Positions 20,652 through 31,394 of a DNA stretch of 64,000 bases are shown here, in pieces. The position numbers and the translations under genes were made by a program. Position 1 is the first letter of the stretch. Every line of letters begins with the position of its first letter. A model generated the notes under the pieces. The model was given only the letters and a program-made list of their open reading frames with translations, was not told where the DNA came from and did not search any database. Source of the stretch: Simmondsia chinensis. Lineage: Eukaryota > Streptophyta > Magnoliopsida > Caryophyllales > Simmondsiaceae. Where the stretch lies: contig JAGTTD010000014.1 in assembly GCA_018398585.1 (NCBI GenBank), positions 19,901,387 to 19,965,386 of the forward strand. Reading direction: 5' to 3'.

Positions 20652-22451
20652 TGATAGGTCTAATGTAATATATTATTATTTTATCATTTTGATTTATTTT
20701 TAACCATTTTACATCAAATTTTTATCTCTTTTGCCCGGTTTCGCTGTTTTTCCCTTATATTGCCATTTTCTTACAAAACACTTATTTTATGCTAAATCTT
20801 GCTAGGTTTTATCATCAACATCAATATTTGAATGCAAGATATATCAAAAAAAAGCATAAAGATGAGCTAAATCAATCAAAATATATTGGTTTTAGCAAGA
20901 AATCACCAAGTTCTTGCCCAATTCAATTCAACTTGCAAAAAATGGGTAGCCAAATGTACAAATCAAGTGAAAGTATGAATTAAAAAATTCATTAACATGT
21001 TCAAATTGATGTCAAGGCTGAGTTTTGGGCTGCAAAAGAAGAAAAAAATGAAGAAAATTCAGCAAGAGCAGCTAATGCAGAGAATGTACTACCAGCTTGA
21101 ATAATCCATTTCAACTTGCACATTTAGGTGGAAAAATGGACAAACAAGGTGAAAGAACTTCTTATACACTTCATTAACATGTTAGAATTTATGTTAAAGC
21201 TAATTTTGGGCTGCCAAAGCTGGAAAAAAATGAAGAAAAACAGCAAAGGATAGCAAGTTGCAGAAACTGAAAACCAGCTTGCACAATTCACTTCAACTTG
21301 CAATTTTGGGTGGAAAAATTGACGAATCAAGTGAAACAACCTATTGTACACTTCAATAACATGTTCAAGTTGATGTTAAGACTGATTTTGGACTGCCATA
21401 GTTGAAGAAAAATGAAGGAATCAGCAGCAAGTTGCAAACCTGCAGAATTGGTAGCAGCTGCGGATATGTGGTCCAATGAGCTTTTAGCTTGCAATTATTT
21501 TATTTTAAGTAATTCCAACCTCATGTACTATAAATAGGGAGGTTTTGGAAGTGTTTTAGCATCATTCCATCCAGAAAAATCAAATACAAAGTAGAGAAAT
21601 AAGGTAGAAATTCGTAGCAAGAAAGAAGAAGGAGAAAAGAAGAAGTTTGGTTTGAAATTTTGCATTTTCAAGTTCTTTTCTATCCTTCTCTTCATTAAGT
21701 TCATGAATTTTGTATTAAATATGCCTTATATTAAGTTTATCATGAACTGATTTTGTTATTCCAAGGCTATGATGTAGCCTAAGTTGTAATATATGCTCAT
21801 TTCTAATTCAACGTATTCAATGATTTGTTATTACATTGTTGAAGTCTTCATCATTGTTCTTTATGAGTTTTAAATGCTTGATCACGATTTAAGGCCTGTA
21901 ATGATTCATAATGAGTCTGAGAGGAGATTTCTTAGGATTGCTAAGGTGATAAGCACCACAAATTGAGCGAAATTAACGCGATTTGTGTAGTTTGTAAGTG
22001 AAAATCATAGAGCTTTAAAAACTCTTTTCTTATTTAAATTTATGTACGAGAGTGATGGGTTAATATGTAAAAGAGAATGCTAAATGTTGCTCGAGAGAGA
22101 ATATTTAGTAAATTTGGATTTTCAACTATCGACACGTAATAACAACTTGAATAACGAGAATAGAAAAGCATATTGATGCAACTAGGTAAAATCGGATTGG
22201 ATTTTATTAAATCATAAAAACCACAAAAAATCAGTAAAATTTAGATAAAATTCAGTAAAAAAATTTTGTTTTCTTTTATTTTAATTTATTTTATATCAAA
22301 AAATTTAATTTTCGATCTTTCAAATAGTGTTAGAGCTACTAATTTCGGTTCTCGCTCAATAACAATCCTCATGAGAATGATACTCTACTTACTACTTTAT
22401 TACTTGATACGACTTAGTGCACTTGCTAACGCATACGCAAAGTAAGCATTA
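20652..22451 (+). mobile_element. Solo LTR of the TR-GAG family, enlarged by internal tandem repeats
   Basis: Plus-oriented LTR homologous to 8,508-9,921 and 25,611-27,013, from TGATAGG to GCATTA, with identical 5-bp flanks GACAC (20,647-20,651; 22,452-22,456) splitting the minus chromovirus gag. No interior or second LTR: a solo LTR from LTR-LTR recombination. It is about 1,800 bp rather than 1,403 because a ~182-bp section is present three times. TATA-like ACTATAAATAGGG near 21,530. Confidence 0.85.
20985..21415 (+). repeat. Three tandem ~182-bp copies inside the solo LTR
   Basis: Landmark AACATGTT occurs at about 20,994, 21,177 and 21,358, each within a longer similar block (CATTAACATGTT...GATGT...TTTTGG...TGAAGAAAA). 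The other LTRs of the family in this window have a single copy (e.g. near 8,830 and 25,940). The copies have diverged from each other, so the amplification is not recent. Confidence 0.8.
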
Positions 22452-23189
22452 GACACTGTGGGGGATTGAGGGCCTTAACCAGGTTCTTGATCTTGGGTTT
22501 TAACCCACTAATGAAGCTAGAAACATAGTACTCCTCATTTGCTCCCAGATGAACTGCCATCATCCTTGCTTTCAAATTTTCAAACTGAGACATGTACTCT
22601 TTAATAATTCCTACTTGTGACACCTTGTTGAACTTGTCAATCACATCTCCCATGCCCTCTTCCCCATATATATCACAAAACTCATTCACAAATTCCTTCC
22701 AAGATACATTCGGATTACCTAAGATCAACCCATGGTACCAAACCTCATAATCGCCCTACAAATGTACAACTGCTAATTCTGCTTTCTAAGAATCGGCAAT
22801 TGCATAAAATCCGAAGTACCTTTCACACCTTCTTATCCAAGAATGTGGATGTGTTCCATCAAAGGTGTCAATCTCCACCTTGGGTTGTCGAAACCCTGAA
22901 TTCTTCTCTGGTACCACCTCTCCTTGATCACTTATATTCTGAGGTCTTCCTTGGGAAGGGACTTGAGGAATCACCCCAGCATCCGCTAGTAAGGATCATC
23001 TACAGATCTGGTCCTGCATCTGATCCAGCCTTTGTTCCATCGTTTGCTGTGATTGAACTAGCCGTTGATGATTGGCACTCATCACTCGAAGCACATCCTG
23101 CATTCGTTGCTGGAGGTGTGCCAATTGATCGTTCTGACCAACCTCAGCAGCTGAATTGGCAGCCATTGAAGCTTGTTTCTTGTTCTTAG
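22426..23189 (-). pseudogene. Minus chromovirus gag (interrupted)
   Basis: ATG at about 23,166 (MAANSAAEVGQNDQLAHLQQ) follows the primer site by about 70 bp; a Gln-rich coiled-coil-like N-terminus is followed by a stop, then VEIDTFDGTHPHSWIRRCER, another stop, and the capsid core 22,728-22,457 (WKEFVNEFCDIYGEEGMGDV, YMSQFENLKARMMAVHLG, GLKPKIKNLVKALN). The solo LTR cuts it at 22,452; reading resumes at 20,646. Gag forms the particle. Confidence 0.8.
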
Positions 23190-23232
23190 CCAGTGTGATC
23201 ACTTGGATTGCCCCAACCGAATGCAATTACTA

Positions 23233-23244
23233 GCTCTGATACCA
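23233..23244 (-). promoter_or_regulatory. Primer binding site of the minus chromovirus, tRNA-iMet type
   Basis: Minus strand TGGTATCAGAGC two bases after the LTR end TACA. Confidence 0.9.
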
Positions 23245-23246
23245 CT

Positions 23247-23589
23247 TGTAATGATTCAAGTTGAATCTTGAATCAATACCTCGGTGAGAGATAGAAGATA
23301 GAGATTGAGAGAAGAAGAGAGTAAGAGAATAGAGAGAATTAGGGAAAGAAGAGAGTCTTTTTCGTTCAATGCCTTTTCAATACAAGAGTTAAGCTACTTA
23401 TACTCTTTACAATCAATCAAGAATATCAAACCCAAGCTCTAACTAACTGACTAACATGTTTACAATTGAACTAAACTTTCCCGCCAATGCTCTCGGTACA
23501 CAACATTTCAATTATAAGTGAATTACAATGAAATACTATGAAATCAAGACTTAACAAGTAATACAAGACAATTCACAACATTCATCACA
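23247..23589 (-). repeat. 5' LTR of the minus chromovirus
   Basis: About 343 bp, paired with 17,233-17,571; outer TSD ACATC at 23,590-23,594. Confidence 0.9.
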
Positions 23590-24483
23590 ACATCGTTGAA
23601 AGTCGAGCTAACGACATTAACTTAAGCGCTTTTTGGGAGGCAATCCAAGTTTCCTATCTTACTTCTTTTCTTTCAATTTTCTTTAATTAATTTCTTGTAT
23701 TTTTGTACATTTTGTTCAATAGGTTTTTGAAACACGTTTGGGGGTTAACCTGATCTCAACATCCACGATCAAATAAGCAATCCTGAAACCTAGGAAGTAT
23801 TTCTCACCTACTGCTTCGTTCCTTGTATTTCTTTTAACATTAAGGACAATGTTAACCTTTAAGTTTGGGGGTGGGAGAGACATTTTGTCACATATTTTTT
23901 AATTTTTGAACAAAATTTTTTGAAGAGTTTTCCTGTCTAGTCCTACTTTATCTTTTAGAGTCGGCTTTAGTGCCTCCCAGAGTTCGGAGCCTTTGTATGG
24001 GGATGTAGATAGTGTCGGCCAACAAAAAGATTTTCTATTATCTATATTTTAAATCAGTAGTCTTTTAAAATTTAGTTGAACATTTTGAACTAATTTAAAA
24101 CCCTTACAATAATCTGAGATCTTATCATCATGCTTTTTAGGCAATTTTTCTATTCTTCTTAGCTCATTTGCTTTGATTAGACTTGAATAACCTGAGAATC
24201 AATTGTTTTTGTGTCCTAATTACAAAACGTGATCTATTCTAAGCCACTATCTTGATAAAACCATGGTATTTGAGTTCACTAGTTAGCAAGGCGATTTTTC
24301 CTTTCTTTTTGATTAAAAGATGCTCAAATTTGAATGGATTACATTAAGATTATCATTTGCATAATAAACTTTGAAGAGTTATATGCCTAATTCTAAATAA
24401 AAATATGAAATTTTTTTTGAGGGGAGTATCTCTAAGCATTGTTATCCCATATAAACATTTTGAGATATGTGCTGCCTATCATG

Positions 24484-24820
24484 AAGGCGTCTCAGTGGTG
24501 GGTTCTCTTAACCATACGGTCATCGCCCAACGGTTAGAAGTTTGATTCTCGCTAAAGATATACTCGTGAAGTAATGATGAGGGCGTCTCAGTGGTGGGTT
24601 CTCTTACCCATGTGGTCATCGCCCAGGAGTTAGGAGTTTGATTCTCTCTGAAGATATGCTCACGTAGTCATAATGAGGGCGTCCAAGTGGTGGCTTCTCT
24701 TACCCATGCGGTCATCGACCAGGGGTCAAGAGTTTGATTCTCGCTGGAGATATACTCATAGGCTGGGTTTGACAAGGGTAGCTCAGTCCCTCATAAATAA
24801 TAAATAAAAGAAAAGAAAGT
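24484..24820 (+). mobile_element. SINE-like element with three tandem tRNA-like heads
   Basis: A ~96-bp unit is repeated three times, starting near 24,484, 24,580 and 24,675: GGCGTCTCAGTGGTGGGTTC (box A-like), TCATCGCCCA, then GAGTTTGATTCTC (box B-like), with A-to-B spacing of about 40-45 bp as in tRNAs. The last copy is followed by a short body (GGGTAGCTCAGTCCCTCA) and an A-rich end (24,785-24,820). Internal Pol III promoters of tRNA-derived SINEs have this layout. No clear target duplication found, and the fold was not computed. Confidence 0.55.
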
Positions 24821-24964
24821 TTTGTGAATAACTTTTAGTCTTGGACATGCCATAAAAGTCTTGTTATTAGTGGCATGATTTTTGTCATCTATTCGATTTG
24901 AATATCTTGAGAATAAAATGAACGGATAAACTTAATTTGCTTAGCCAACTTTTGAATTCGGTTA

Positions 24965-25407
24965 TGTTATGATCTTGCTTGATGAGGCTCAATTCTGCTG
25001 AAGTGTTGTTGTTTGCTGCAGTGTTGCTTGATGTATTAGTCTTTAGTTAAGTGTTGCGCTTTGAGGTTGAGTTGTAAGTTGGTTAGTAGTGTGTTTAGCG
25101 CCAATTCTTCAATTGTTAGTTAAGTCGGTCGGTTGGTTGGTCTAAGCTAGTCAATTGTGGCGGCTGTGTGATTGAATAAGTCGGTCTTGAGTTGTCTTGG
25201 TTCAATGTTCTAGATTGTGTATAAGTCGCTTGTTCAAGTGTAATATTGATTCATTGAATGAAAATACAAAAGATCTCTTTTGAGATCTTTCTCTCTCGCA
25301 TCTAACTTTCTATAATTCTCATCTCTTTCACTTCTCTTCTCATCTTAACTCTTTCTCTATCCTATCATTCCACAAGGTTAAGCTTGAGTTGAACTTGAAA
25401 CTTAGCA
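24965..25407 (+). mobile_element. Solo LTR, 443 bp
   Basis: TGTTATGATC to CTTAGCA with identical 5-bp flanks GGTTA (24,960-24,964; 25,408-25,412). Pyrimidine-rich second half with TGAAAATACAAAAGATCTC near 25,258-25,277 resembles an R/U5 region. The start is close to TGTCATGATC of the RRM element and plus chromovirus, but the interior differs. No internal region, so a recombined solo LTR. Orientation is taken from the pyrimidine-rich 3' part. Confidence 0.75.
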
Positions 25408-25610
25408 GGTTATCTAGCTGATTGATGGGTTTTTTCCTTAAAAATATTGTTTTGCATTTAGAACCTTAAACTTTGATCCTCGGTTATTCTTTTCTAATAG
25501 AAGTAGTCTTGCTTTGAATTGTGTTTAAAAATTCTTAAAAAACATGAGATCCTGCGCTTTAATGTTAAGCCTTGCTCGAGGATGAGCAAGATTTAAATTT
25601 GGGGGTATTT

Positions 25611-27013
25611 TGATAAGTTTAATTTAGTATATAATTATTCATATCATTTAGGTTCATTTTTAAACCATTTTACATCAAACTTTTATCGCTTTTGCTCGTT
25701 TTTGCTCCCATTGTTATTTTCTTGCAAAAATGTTCATTGTGTGCTAAATCTTGCTAGGTCTTGTCATCAACATCAATAAGTGAATGCAAGATACATAAAA
25801 AAAAAAGCAAAAATTTGGGAAAAACACAACATTTCACACGGTTAAGCAAGACATCAAGAACATGTACAATTTGTTGCAATTCTCAATCTTGGGCGGAAAT
25901 TCAAGCAAATCAAATGGAAGAACTTCTTAAAAACTTCATTAAAATGTTTAAGTTGATGTCAAGCCTGATTTTTGGGCGGCAAAGATGAATAAAAACTGAA
26001 AAAATCCGCAAGTTGTTTGAAAAAACTGAAATGGGTGGCAATGGGTGGCAACATGAACAAATAGGAGCAAAGCTTGTGTAATTTTTTACTTTTTGAATTT
26101 GCAACCTCAAACACTATAAATAGGGATGTTTGTGAAGTCTTTAAGCATCATTCCATCAGAAAAAAGTCAAATAGAAAGTAGAGAGAAAGGAAGGAAAACC
26201 GAGAGGAAGAATAAGAAGGAAGGAAGACGAAGTTTGGTTTGTAATTTTGTATTTTTATGTTCTTGCTATCCTTTTTTTTATTTAAGCTCATGGATTTTAT
26301 TTTAGTTTTGCTTTATACTATGTCTACCATGAATTAATGTTGCCTTTTCAAGGCTTCAATGTAGCCTAAGTTGTAATATACGCTCTTTTCTAATTCAACG
26401 TATTCAAAGTTTGTTTATTGCGTTGTTTGAGTGTTTATCTTTGTTCCTCATGATTTTTGAATGCTTGATCACCATTCAATTCCTATAATGATTCATAATG
26501 AGTCCTAGAAGAGATTTATGATGAATGCTAAAGTGATAAACAAATGCTAGAGATGGATTAACACGATTTATGTGGTCTTAAGTGAAAACCATGGATCTTC
26601 AAAACTCTTTTCTTCTTTAAATTAATGCAAGAGATTGATAAGTTAATATGTAAAGGGGTATGCTAAGTGTTTCTCAAGAGATAATATTTAGTAAATTAGG
26701 GTTTTCGACCATCAACATATAATAACTACTTGAATACCGAGAATAGACAAGCGCATTGATGTAACTAGGTGAAATCGGATGCCTTGGACTTATTTAAATC
26801 CGAAAACTTACAAAAAAGGCAGTAAACTAGTTTAGTCCTTTTCATTTTATTTGTTACATATTCAAAATTTCAATTTTTGATCTTTTAAATAGTGCTAAAG
26901 CTACTAATTTCAGTACTCATTCAATAAGCAATCCTTGTGGGAATGATACTTAATTCACTCTATATTACTTGATATGACTTAGTGCACTTGCTAAGAAAAA
27001 ACCAAGCACATCA
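25611..27013 (+). repeat. 3' LTR of element 2
   Basis: 1,403 bp from TGATAAG to CACATCA, matching 8,508-9,921. TATA-like ACTATAAATAGGG at about 26,113-26,125. Immediately followed by the inverted remainder of element 1's LTR, giving a large LTR-LTR inverted repeat. Confidence 0.9.
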
Positions 27014-28183
27014 AGATGATTTTTATAATTTAATAATATCCAAGGCACCCAATTGCACCTAGTTGCATCAATACGCCTTTCTATTCTTGATATTCAAGTT
27101 GTTATTACATGGTTATGGTCGAAAACCCTAATTTACTAAATATTCTCTCTTGAGAAAATTTTATCACGCTCTTTTACATATTAAAACATCAATCTCTTGC
27201 ATGAATTTAAATAAGAAAAGAGTTTTGAGGTATGACCACACAAATCGCGTTAATCTATTTCTAGCATTTGCTTAATTGTGGTGTTTAGCACTTTAGCATT
27301 CATCATAAGTCTCCTTTTGGACTTATTATGAATCATTATGGGCTTTGAATGGTGATCAACCATTCAAAACTCATGAAGAACAATGATAAACACTCAACCA
27401 GCGTAATAAAAAAACTTTGAATACATTGAATTAGAAAAGAGTGTATATTACAACTTAGGCTATATCGTAGCCTTGGAAAGACAAAATTAGTTCATGGTAT
27501 ACATAATACAAAGAAAAACTAGGACAAAATCCATGAAATTAAAGAAGAAAAGGAGAAAAGAACATGAAAATATGAAATTACAAACCAAACTTTCCTTCCT
27601 TCCTTCCTTCTCCTACAGTTTCCCGAAGCTTCCTACTACTTTGTTTTGAGTTTATGCTTAAAGACCTCCCAAACACTCCTATTTATAGTGTTTGAGGTTG
27701 CAAATTCAAAAATAAAAAATTGCACAAGCTTTGCTCTCTTTGCACCGCCTTGCCGCCCACTTTTGCAAGTTGTATGTTTTGCTGATTTTGTTCAATTTTT
27801 CTTCTTTTCCACTGCCCAAAATCAGTCTTGAAATCAATTTGAACATGTTTTTGAAGTGTACAAAGAATTTTTGCTCTTGCCCTGTCCATTACACGGCCCA
27901 AAATTGCAATTTGTAACAACTTGTACATGGTGTTATTATTTCCTTGTTTTAGCATTGCAGATTGGTGTATTTAGCTCCTTTTTTGCTTTTTTTTTTTTTT
28001 TTAATGATCTTGCATTCACTTGTTGATGTTGATGATAAAACCTAGCAAGAATTAGCATAAAATGAGCATTTTTGCAAGGAAATATCGATTGGAGCGAAAA
28101 AAGGCAAAAGCAATAAAAGTTTGATGTAAAATGGTAATGAACCTAAATGATATGAATAATTATATACGAAATTAGACTTACCA
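27014..28183 (-). repeat. 5' LTR of element 1, main fragment
   Basis: Inverted relative to 25,611-27,013; in the minus direction begins TGGTAAGTC at 28,183 and breaks off at 27,014, where 8,507 continues it. TATA-like ACTATAAATAGGAG at about 27,677-27,690 on the minus strand. T-run at 27,984-28,002. Confidence 0.85.
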
Positions 28184-28779
28184 ATTACGTTGGTCCTAAA
28201 CCAGTGACTTGAATGCAGTTTGCTTCAACTTAGTCTTGTTACACCAAAACTCATTTGAGTTATTATAAGTCAAGGGTGCCAGGCTTAAAAACCTGATTGA
28301 CACGGGCTTGTAAGTGGACTGCTGAGCTCCTGGGCTTGTCTCTACCCTAGTTCCTGAATTTTAAGTGCATTAGAAAAGTTGTCTATGGGACGAGCTCCTT
28401 CACTGTAATTGCCACTTAAGTTTGGTCCATATCCTTTAATTTTCTATCATAAAAATACATAAAAATCCACAAAAGTATTTAACAAAGTCTTCTTAATTGA
28501 AATGTAAGTAGAACTCACGGTATGGACAAAGTTATATACACCAACATATCAAAACCTTTTCTCTGAAAATGGTGAGTGATTAAGGTCAAAGATGTGCAGT
28601 TCATAATTAGGCTTAGTCCCTAACTACAGTGAGTCCCTTTTGCATTTTTTTTTCACATTTACGGCGACCACACACAGAACTTGAAACAAAATAGAGCAAA
28701 CTAGTGATCAGCTAAAAAAGTGTGCTAAATATTGTCCCTTTATTTACTTTTGTGAGACATAAACCAACTCAAACTGAAG
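28184..28779. other. Unassigned stretch right of the nest
   Basis: Outside element 1's LTR. No ORF or motif recognised. It may be 3' non-coding sequence of the Tat-lineage element to the right, whose integrase is absent. Confidence 0.3.
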
Positions 28780-31140
28780 TCAAGCTAAGCTCCACTTGTT
28801 TAGTCTCCCTCTTAGAAATGCCATATCATGGATGTATTTGAGGACAATTGTTTTGGCAACTACTTGTATAGTAAACACCAAGAAATAATGACTCAATTTT
28901 GTTGATGCATAAAACAACGACAGACATAATTTTTTAATTGATGAATTCATTTCACATTTATTTAGGCAACGACTATGATAGAACATAGCTTGTTCAAAAC
29001 CTTGCTCATTGTCTTGTGCAAGTGAACAACCAATAGATTTCTTAGAAGTAGAGACAAAGATCTTCAAAGGTTTGCCCTACTTTTGCAGAATAAGTACGGT
29101 CAGCCTAATAAAGTATTCCTTGATGGCCTCAAAGGCTCCTTGATGTGACTCCTCCCATTCAATGTCCTTCTCAGACTTGTGCCTCAGCTGTGGAGAGACA
29201 ACTTTTGTGTTTTTTGCGACATTCGAGATAAAATGTCTTGGGAGGTTAACCAGCCCAAAGGGGCGTTAAAGCTCATTTTTGTTTGAAGCGGCTTGGCCTG
29301 TTGGATGGCTTAGTCTTATTAATATCCACCTCGATGCCCCTTTGGTGTACCTGACGACCAAGAAGGTTTCTAGCTCGTACACCAAAAGCACATTTTCATG
29401 GATTCATCTTGAGGTTATGGGTTCTCATTCTAAGGAACGCACTACTCAAGTCCTTCAAGTGTTTGACCTGGGATTTTGATTTGACCATGATGACATCTAT
29501 ACGTATTTCCATGGTCCTGACAATGAGGTCATGAAAAATTATGTTCTGGTAGGTGGGTCCAGCGTTCTTCAAACCAAAGGGCATGGACACCCATTCAAAT
29601 GTCCCTGTTGACCCAGGACACCGAATGCTATCAAGGGAGTATCCTCCAAAGCAATCATAACTTGGCACTATCCACAGTAGCCATCCATAAAGGACAAAAT
29701 CTCATGCCTTGAGGTTAAGTCAATGAGCATATGAACGATAGGCATTGGGTATTCGTCCTTTGGGGTGGCTGCATTCAAATCTATGAAATCAATACAGACT
29801 CTAATTTTGCCATTCTTTTTAATGATAGGGCCAATATTTGCTAGCCGCTCAACATACTTGGAAGTTCTAATGAATTTGGCCTTTAGGAGTCTCTCAATCT
29901 CTTCCTTGACCAAATGAATGACTTCTTAGGACATCCTTCTCCAACCTTGAATAATGGGCCTGGAGCCTGGCTTAATTGAAAGCCATATGCTCAACCATTT
30001 TTTTTTTGTCTAGGCCAGGCGTTTCATGATGGTCCCAAGTGAAGAAGTCCTTGAATTCATGAAGCAAAGTTAGGTACTGCACTCTTTGTTCCTCAGAAAG
30101 AAGAGCGCTCAGATAAGTAGGTCTTGAGTCTTCTGTTGACCCAAAATTAACCTCGAGGAGGGGGTCTTGGACTTGAGCCATTAGATCCTCCATCTTGGCT
30201 GGTGCTGCTCTTAAGTAAAAGAGCTCTGGCTCTTTTTCTTATAATGTATGAACTTGGAAACCATTGAATGGTTGCTCAGTCCAAAGCTCATCCTCAACGG
30301 GCTAGGCCATGAGCCTTGCTATTGTTGAGGAAATGGCCTCTTAGGCCATTACTAGGAGGTCTTGGGGCCTCTGCATTGGGGGTATGGAGTGCCTTAGAAG
30401 TCTCTTTAGTCAAGAAGGGCCCTCATGCATCTCTAGAAGTCAGAGTCTTTAGACTAGACATCGACTTGACGAACCTCAGCTGTACACAATGGGTTGTTAA
30501 GGATGGATATCGTGTCCTGTTGTTGGGCGGATTGTGGAGTGGTCCTCTTGAAGTCTAGAGGTCCCACGCTATCTTTGTAGAATTTTGCCTCAATACAGTC
30601 GGAGCAAGCCACGAATGACCTGTTATCTACCATAACAACCTCATATTGTCATGTTTCCAGAAGATTAGCAACTCGTGAAGTGAATATGGAATACAATAAT
30701 TGGCATTTAGCCAATCTCTGCCGAGCAAAGCATTATAGTTCTAGGTAGTTTCCACCACAGAGAAAGCTGTTAGCTTGCTTAAGCCACCAGCAGTTTAGTC
30801 AATCGGGATGACTCCTTCAGATTTGGTAGTAGCTCCAGTCAAACCACATATTGCCACAACTAAAGTGATTAAGTCTTCTCGAGACTTACCAATGAACCCC
30901 AAAATATATGAAGGCAACAGGTTGATGGCTGTTCACAAGAATGTCATCAAATTTGGCATTGATGTGTTTATTGGTAGGATTAGGCCCATCAAATATCATC
31001 TTCATTATGTCAAGTGAATCATCAAGCACTATAGACGTTGCAGCATTAAGCTTAAAAGACAAAGGATTGAGTGTACCTTTAGTGGTCACTACTTTAACCA
31101 TGAACTCCACTTGAGGCTGCTCATGCTATCACATCATCCT
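28780..31140 (-). pseudogene. Tat-lineage Ty3/gypsy pol fragment (protease region, reverse transcriptase, RNase H)
   Basis: In minus order: a protease-side region (31,110-30,886, with NAKFDDILVNSHQPVAF-like text and heavily shifted sequence to about 30,560), a linker (30,193-29,972: YLSALLSEEQRVQYLTLLHE, FKDFFTWDHHETPGLD), reverse transcriptase (29,913-29,668: IKKNGKIRVCIDFIDLNAAT, PKDEYPMPIVHMLID, HEILSFMDGYCG; 29,668-29,396: FEWVSMPFGLKNAGPTYQ, then RIDVIMVKS where Y-x-D-D-x-x-V is expected, so one catalytic Asp is lost), and RNase H (29,067-28,780: KKSIGCSLAQDNE, LCLSLFYASTKLSHYF, KYIHDMAFLRGRLNKW). Wording of these motifs is typical of Tat elements. Many frame breaks, no integrase, no LTRs seen. 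Confidence 0.8.
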
Positions 31141-31394
31141 TGCGACTTTTTTGAGCATAAGTTGCCATGAACTCCAAGGGAAAGAGTAAGGTAGTTTTGA
31201 CATCAACTTTTCAGGAAGCGTATCGAATTGTATTTGGATCCCTTAGTCCGTCCCCTTCTCAGGGCTGTCAACCATGGGTGCATCCTGATTTTGCTGTAAA
31301 GGACATCCATTGTTTAGCATGTCCTGCTCGTGAGGTTGGTCCTTGAGATCAGCCTCTAGGGTTTCAGATTCCTCCATAGACTAAGGGAAATCTG

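Larger units (their letters stand above)
17233..23589 (-). mobile_element. Chromovirus (Ty3/gypsy) with both LTRs, minus strand
   Basis: 3' LTR 17,233-17,571, 5' LTR 23,247-23,589, each starting TGT and ending ACA in the minus direction, flanked by identical 5-bp target duplications ACATC (17,228-17,232 and 23,590-23,594). Primer site at 23,244-23,233. Interior holds gag, protease, reverse transcriptase, integrase and chromodomain-like tail, in minus order, interrupted by a 1.8-kb solo LTR in gag. Length without the insertion is about 4.55 kb, near the usual 4.5-6 kb for short chromoviruses. All reading frames are broken. Confidence 0.9.
23595..25610 (+). other. 3' non-coding region of element 2
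   Basis: Resumes right after the minus chromovirus with GTTGAAAGTCGAGCTAACGAC, the CTTTTTGGGAGGCAATCCAAG block and AAGTTTGGGGGTGGGAGAGAC (about 23,862-23,882), matching element 1's 1-480 in reverse. Ends at the LTR-adjacent purine tract AAATTTGGGGGTATTT (25,595-25,610). Contains the SINE (24,484-24,820) and a solo LTR (24,965-25,407). No gene. Confidence 0.65.
8508..27013 (+). mobile_element. Element 2: plus-strand TR-GAG-like LTR retrotransposon with nested insertions
   Basis: 5' LTR 8,508-9,921, primer site 9,928-9,945, leader, gag from 10,612, protease remnant 16,758-17,100, 3' non-coding region from 17,100 continuing at 23,595, polypurine tract near 25,600, 3' LTR 25,611-27,013. It lies inside the 5' LTR of element 1 in opposite orientation, since the sequences left of 8,508 and right of 27,013 join into one LTR. 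No clean 5-bp TSD is visible (AAAAA versus AGATG), so the junctions have decayed or the event was not simple. It lacks pol, like element 1, and hosts two chromoviruses, a SINE and a solo LTR. Confidence 0.8.
1..28183 (-). mobile_element. Element 1: TR-GAG-like Athila-type LTR retrotransposon, outer shell of the nest
   Basis: Read right to left: 5' LTR in two pieces (28,183-27,014 and 8,507-8,325), primer site (8,317-8,301), leader, gag (7,301-6,817 then 2,353 on), protease (about 1,140-757), and a 3' non-coding stretch ending with a purine-rich tract near 220-190. The 3' LTR lies beyond the left edge. No reverse transcriptase, RNase H or integrase separates protease from the 3' region; element 2 has the same order, so the lack of pol is a family property (TR-GAG type: mobilised in trans). 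Only the segments named here belong to it; the rest of the span is later insertions. The Athila affiliation rests on gag and protease sequence recognised by eye; pol loss is seen directly. Confidence 0.75.

Noticed and set aside
20640..22456. A 15-bp duplication around the solo LTR (TAAGC..GACAC on both sides)
   Set aside because: The outer similarity is best explained by the LTR end GCATTA resembling the flank by chance; GACAC alone is a normal 5-bp duplication that restores gag.
24484..24770. Three tRNA genes
   Set aside because: Copies differ from each other, box matches are imperfect, no clear acceptor pairing by eye, and one SINE-like tail follows; a SINE is more likely.
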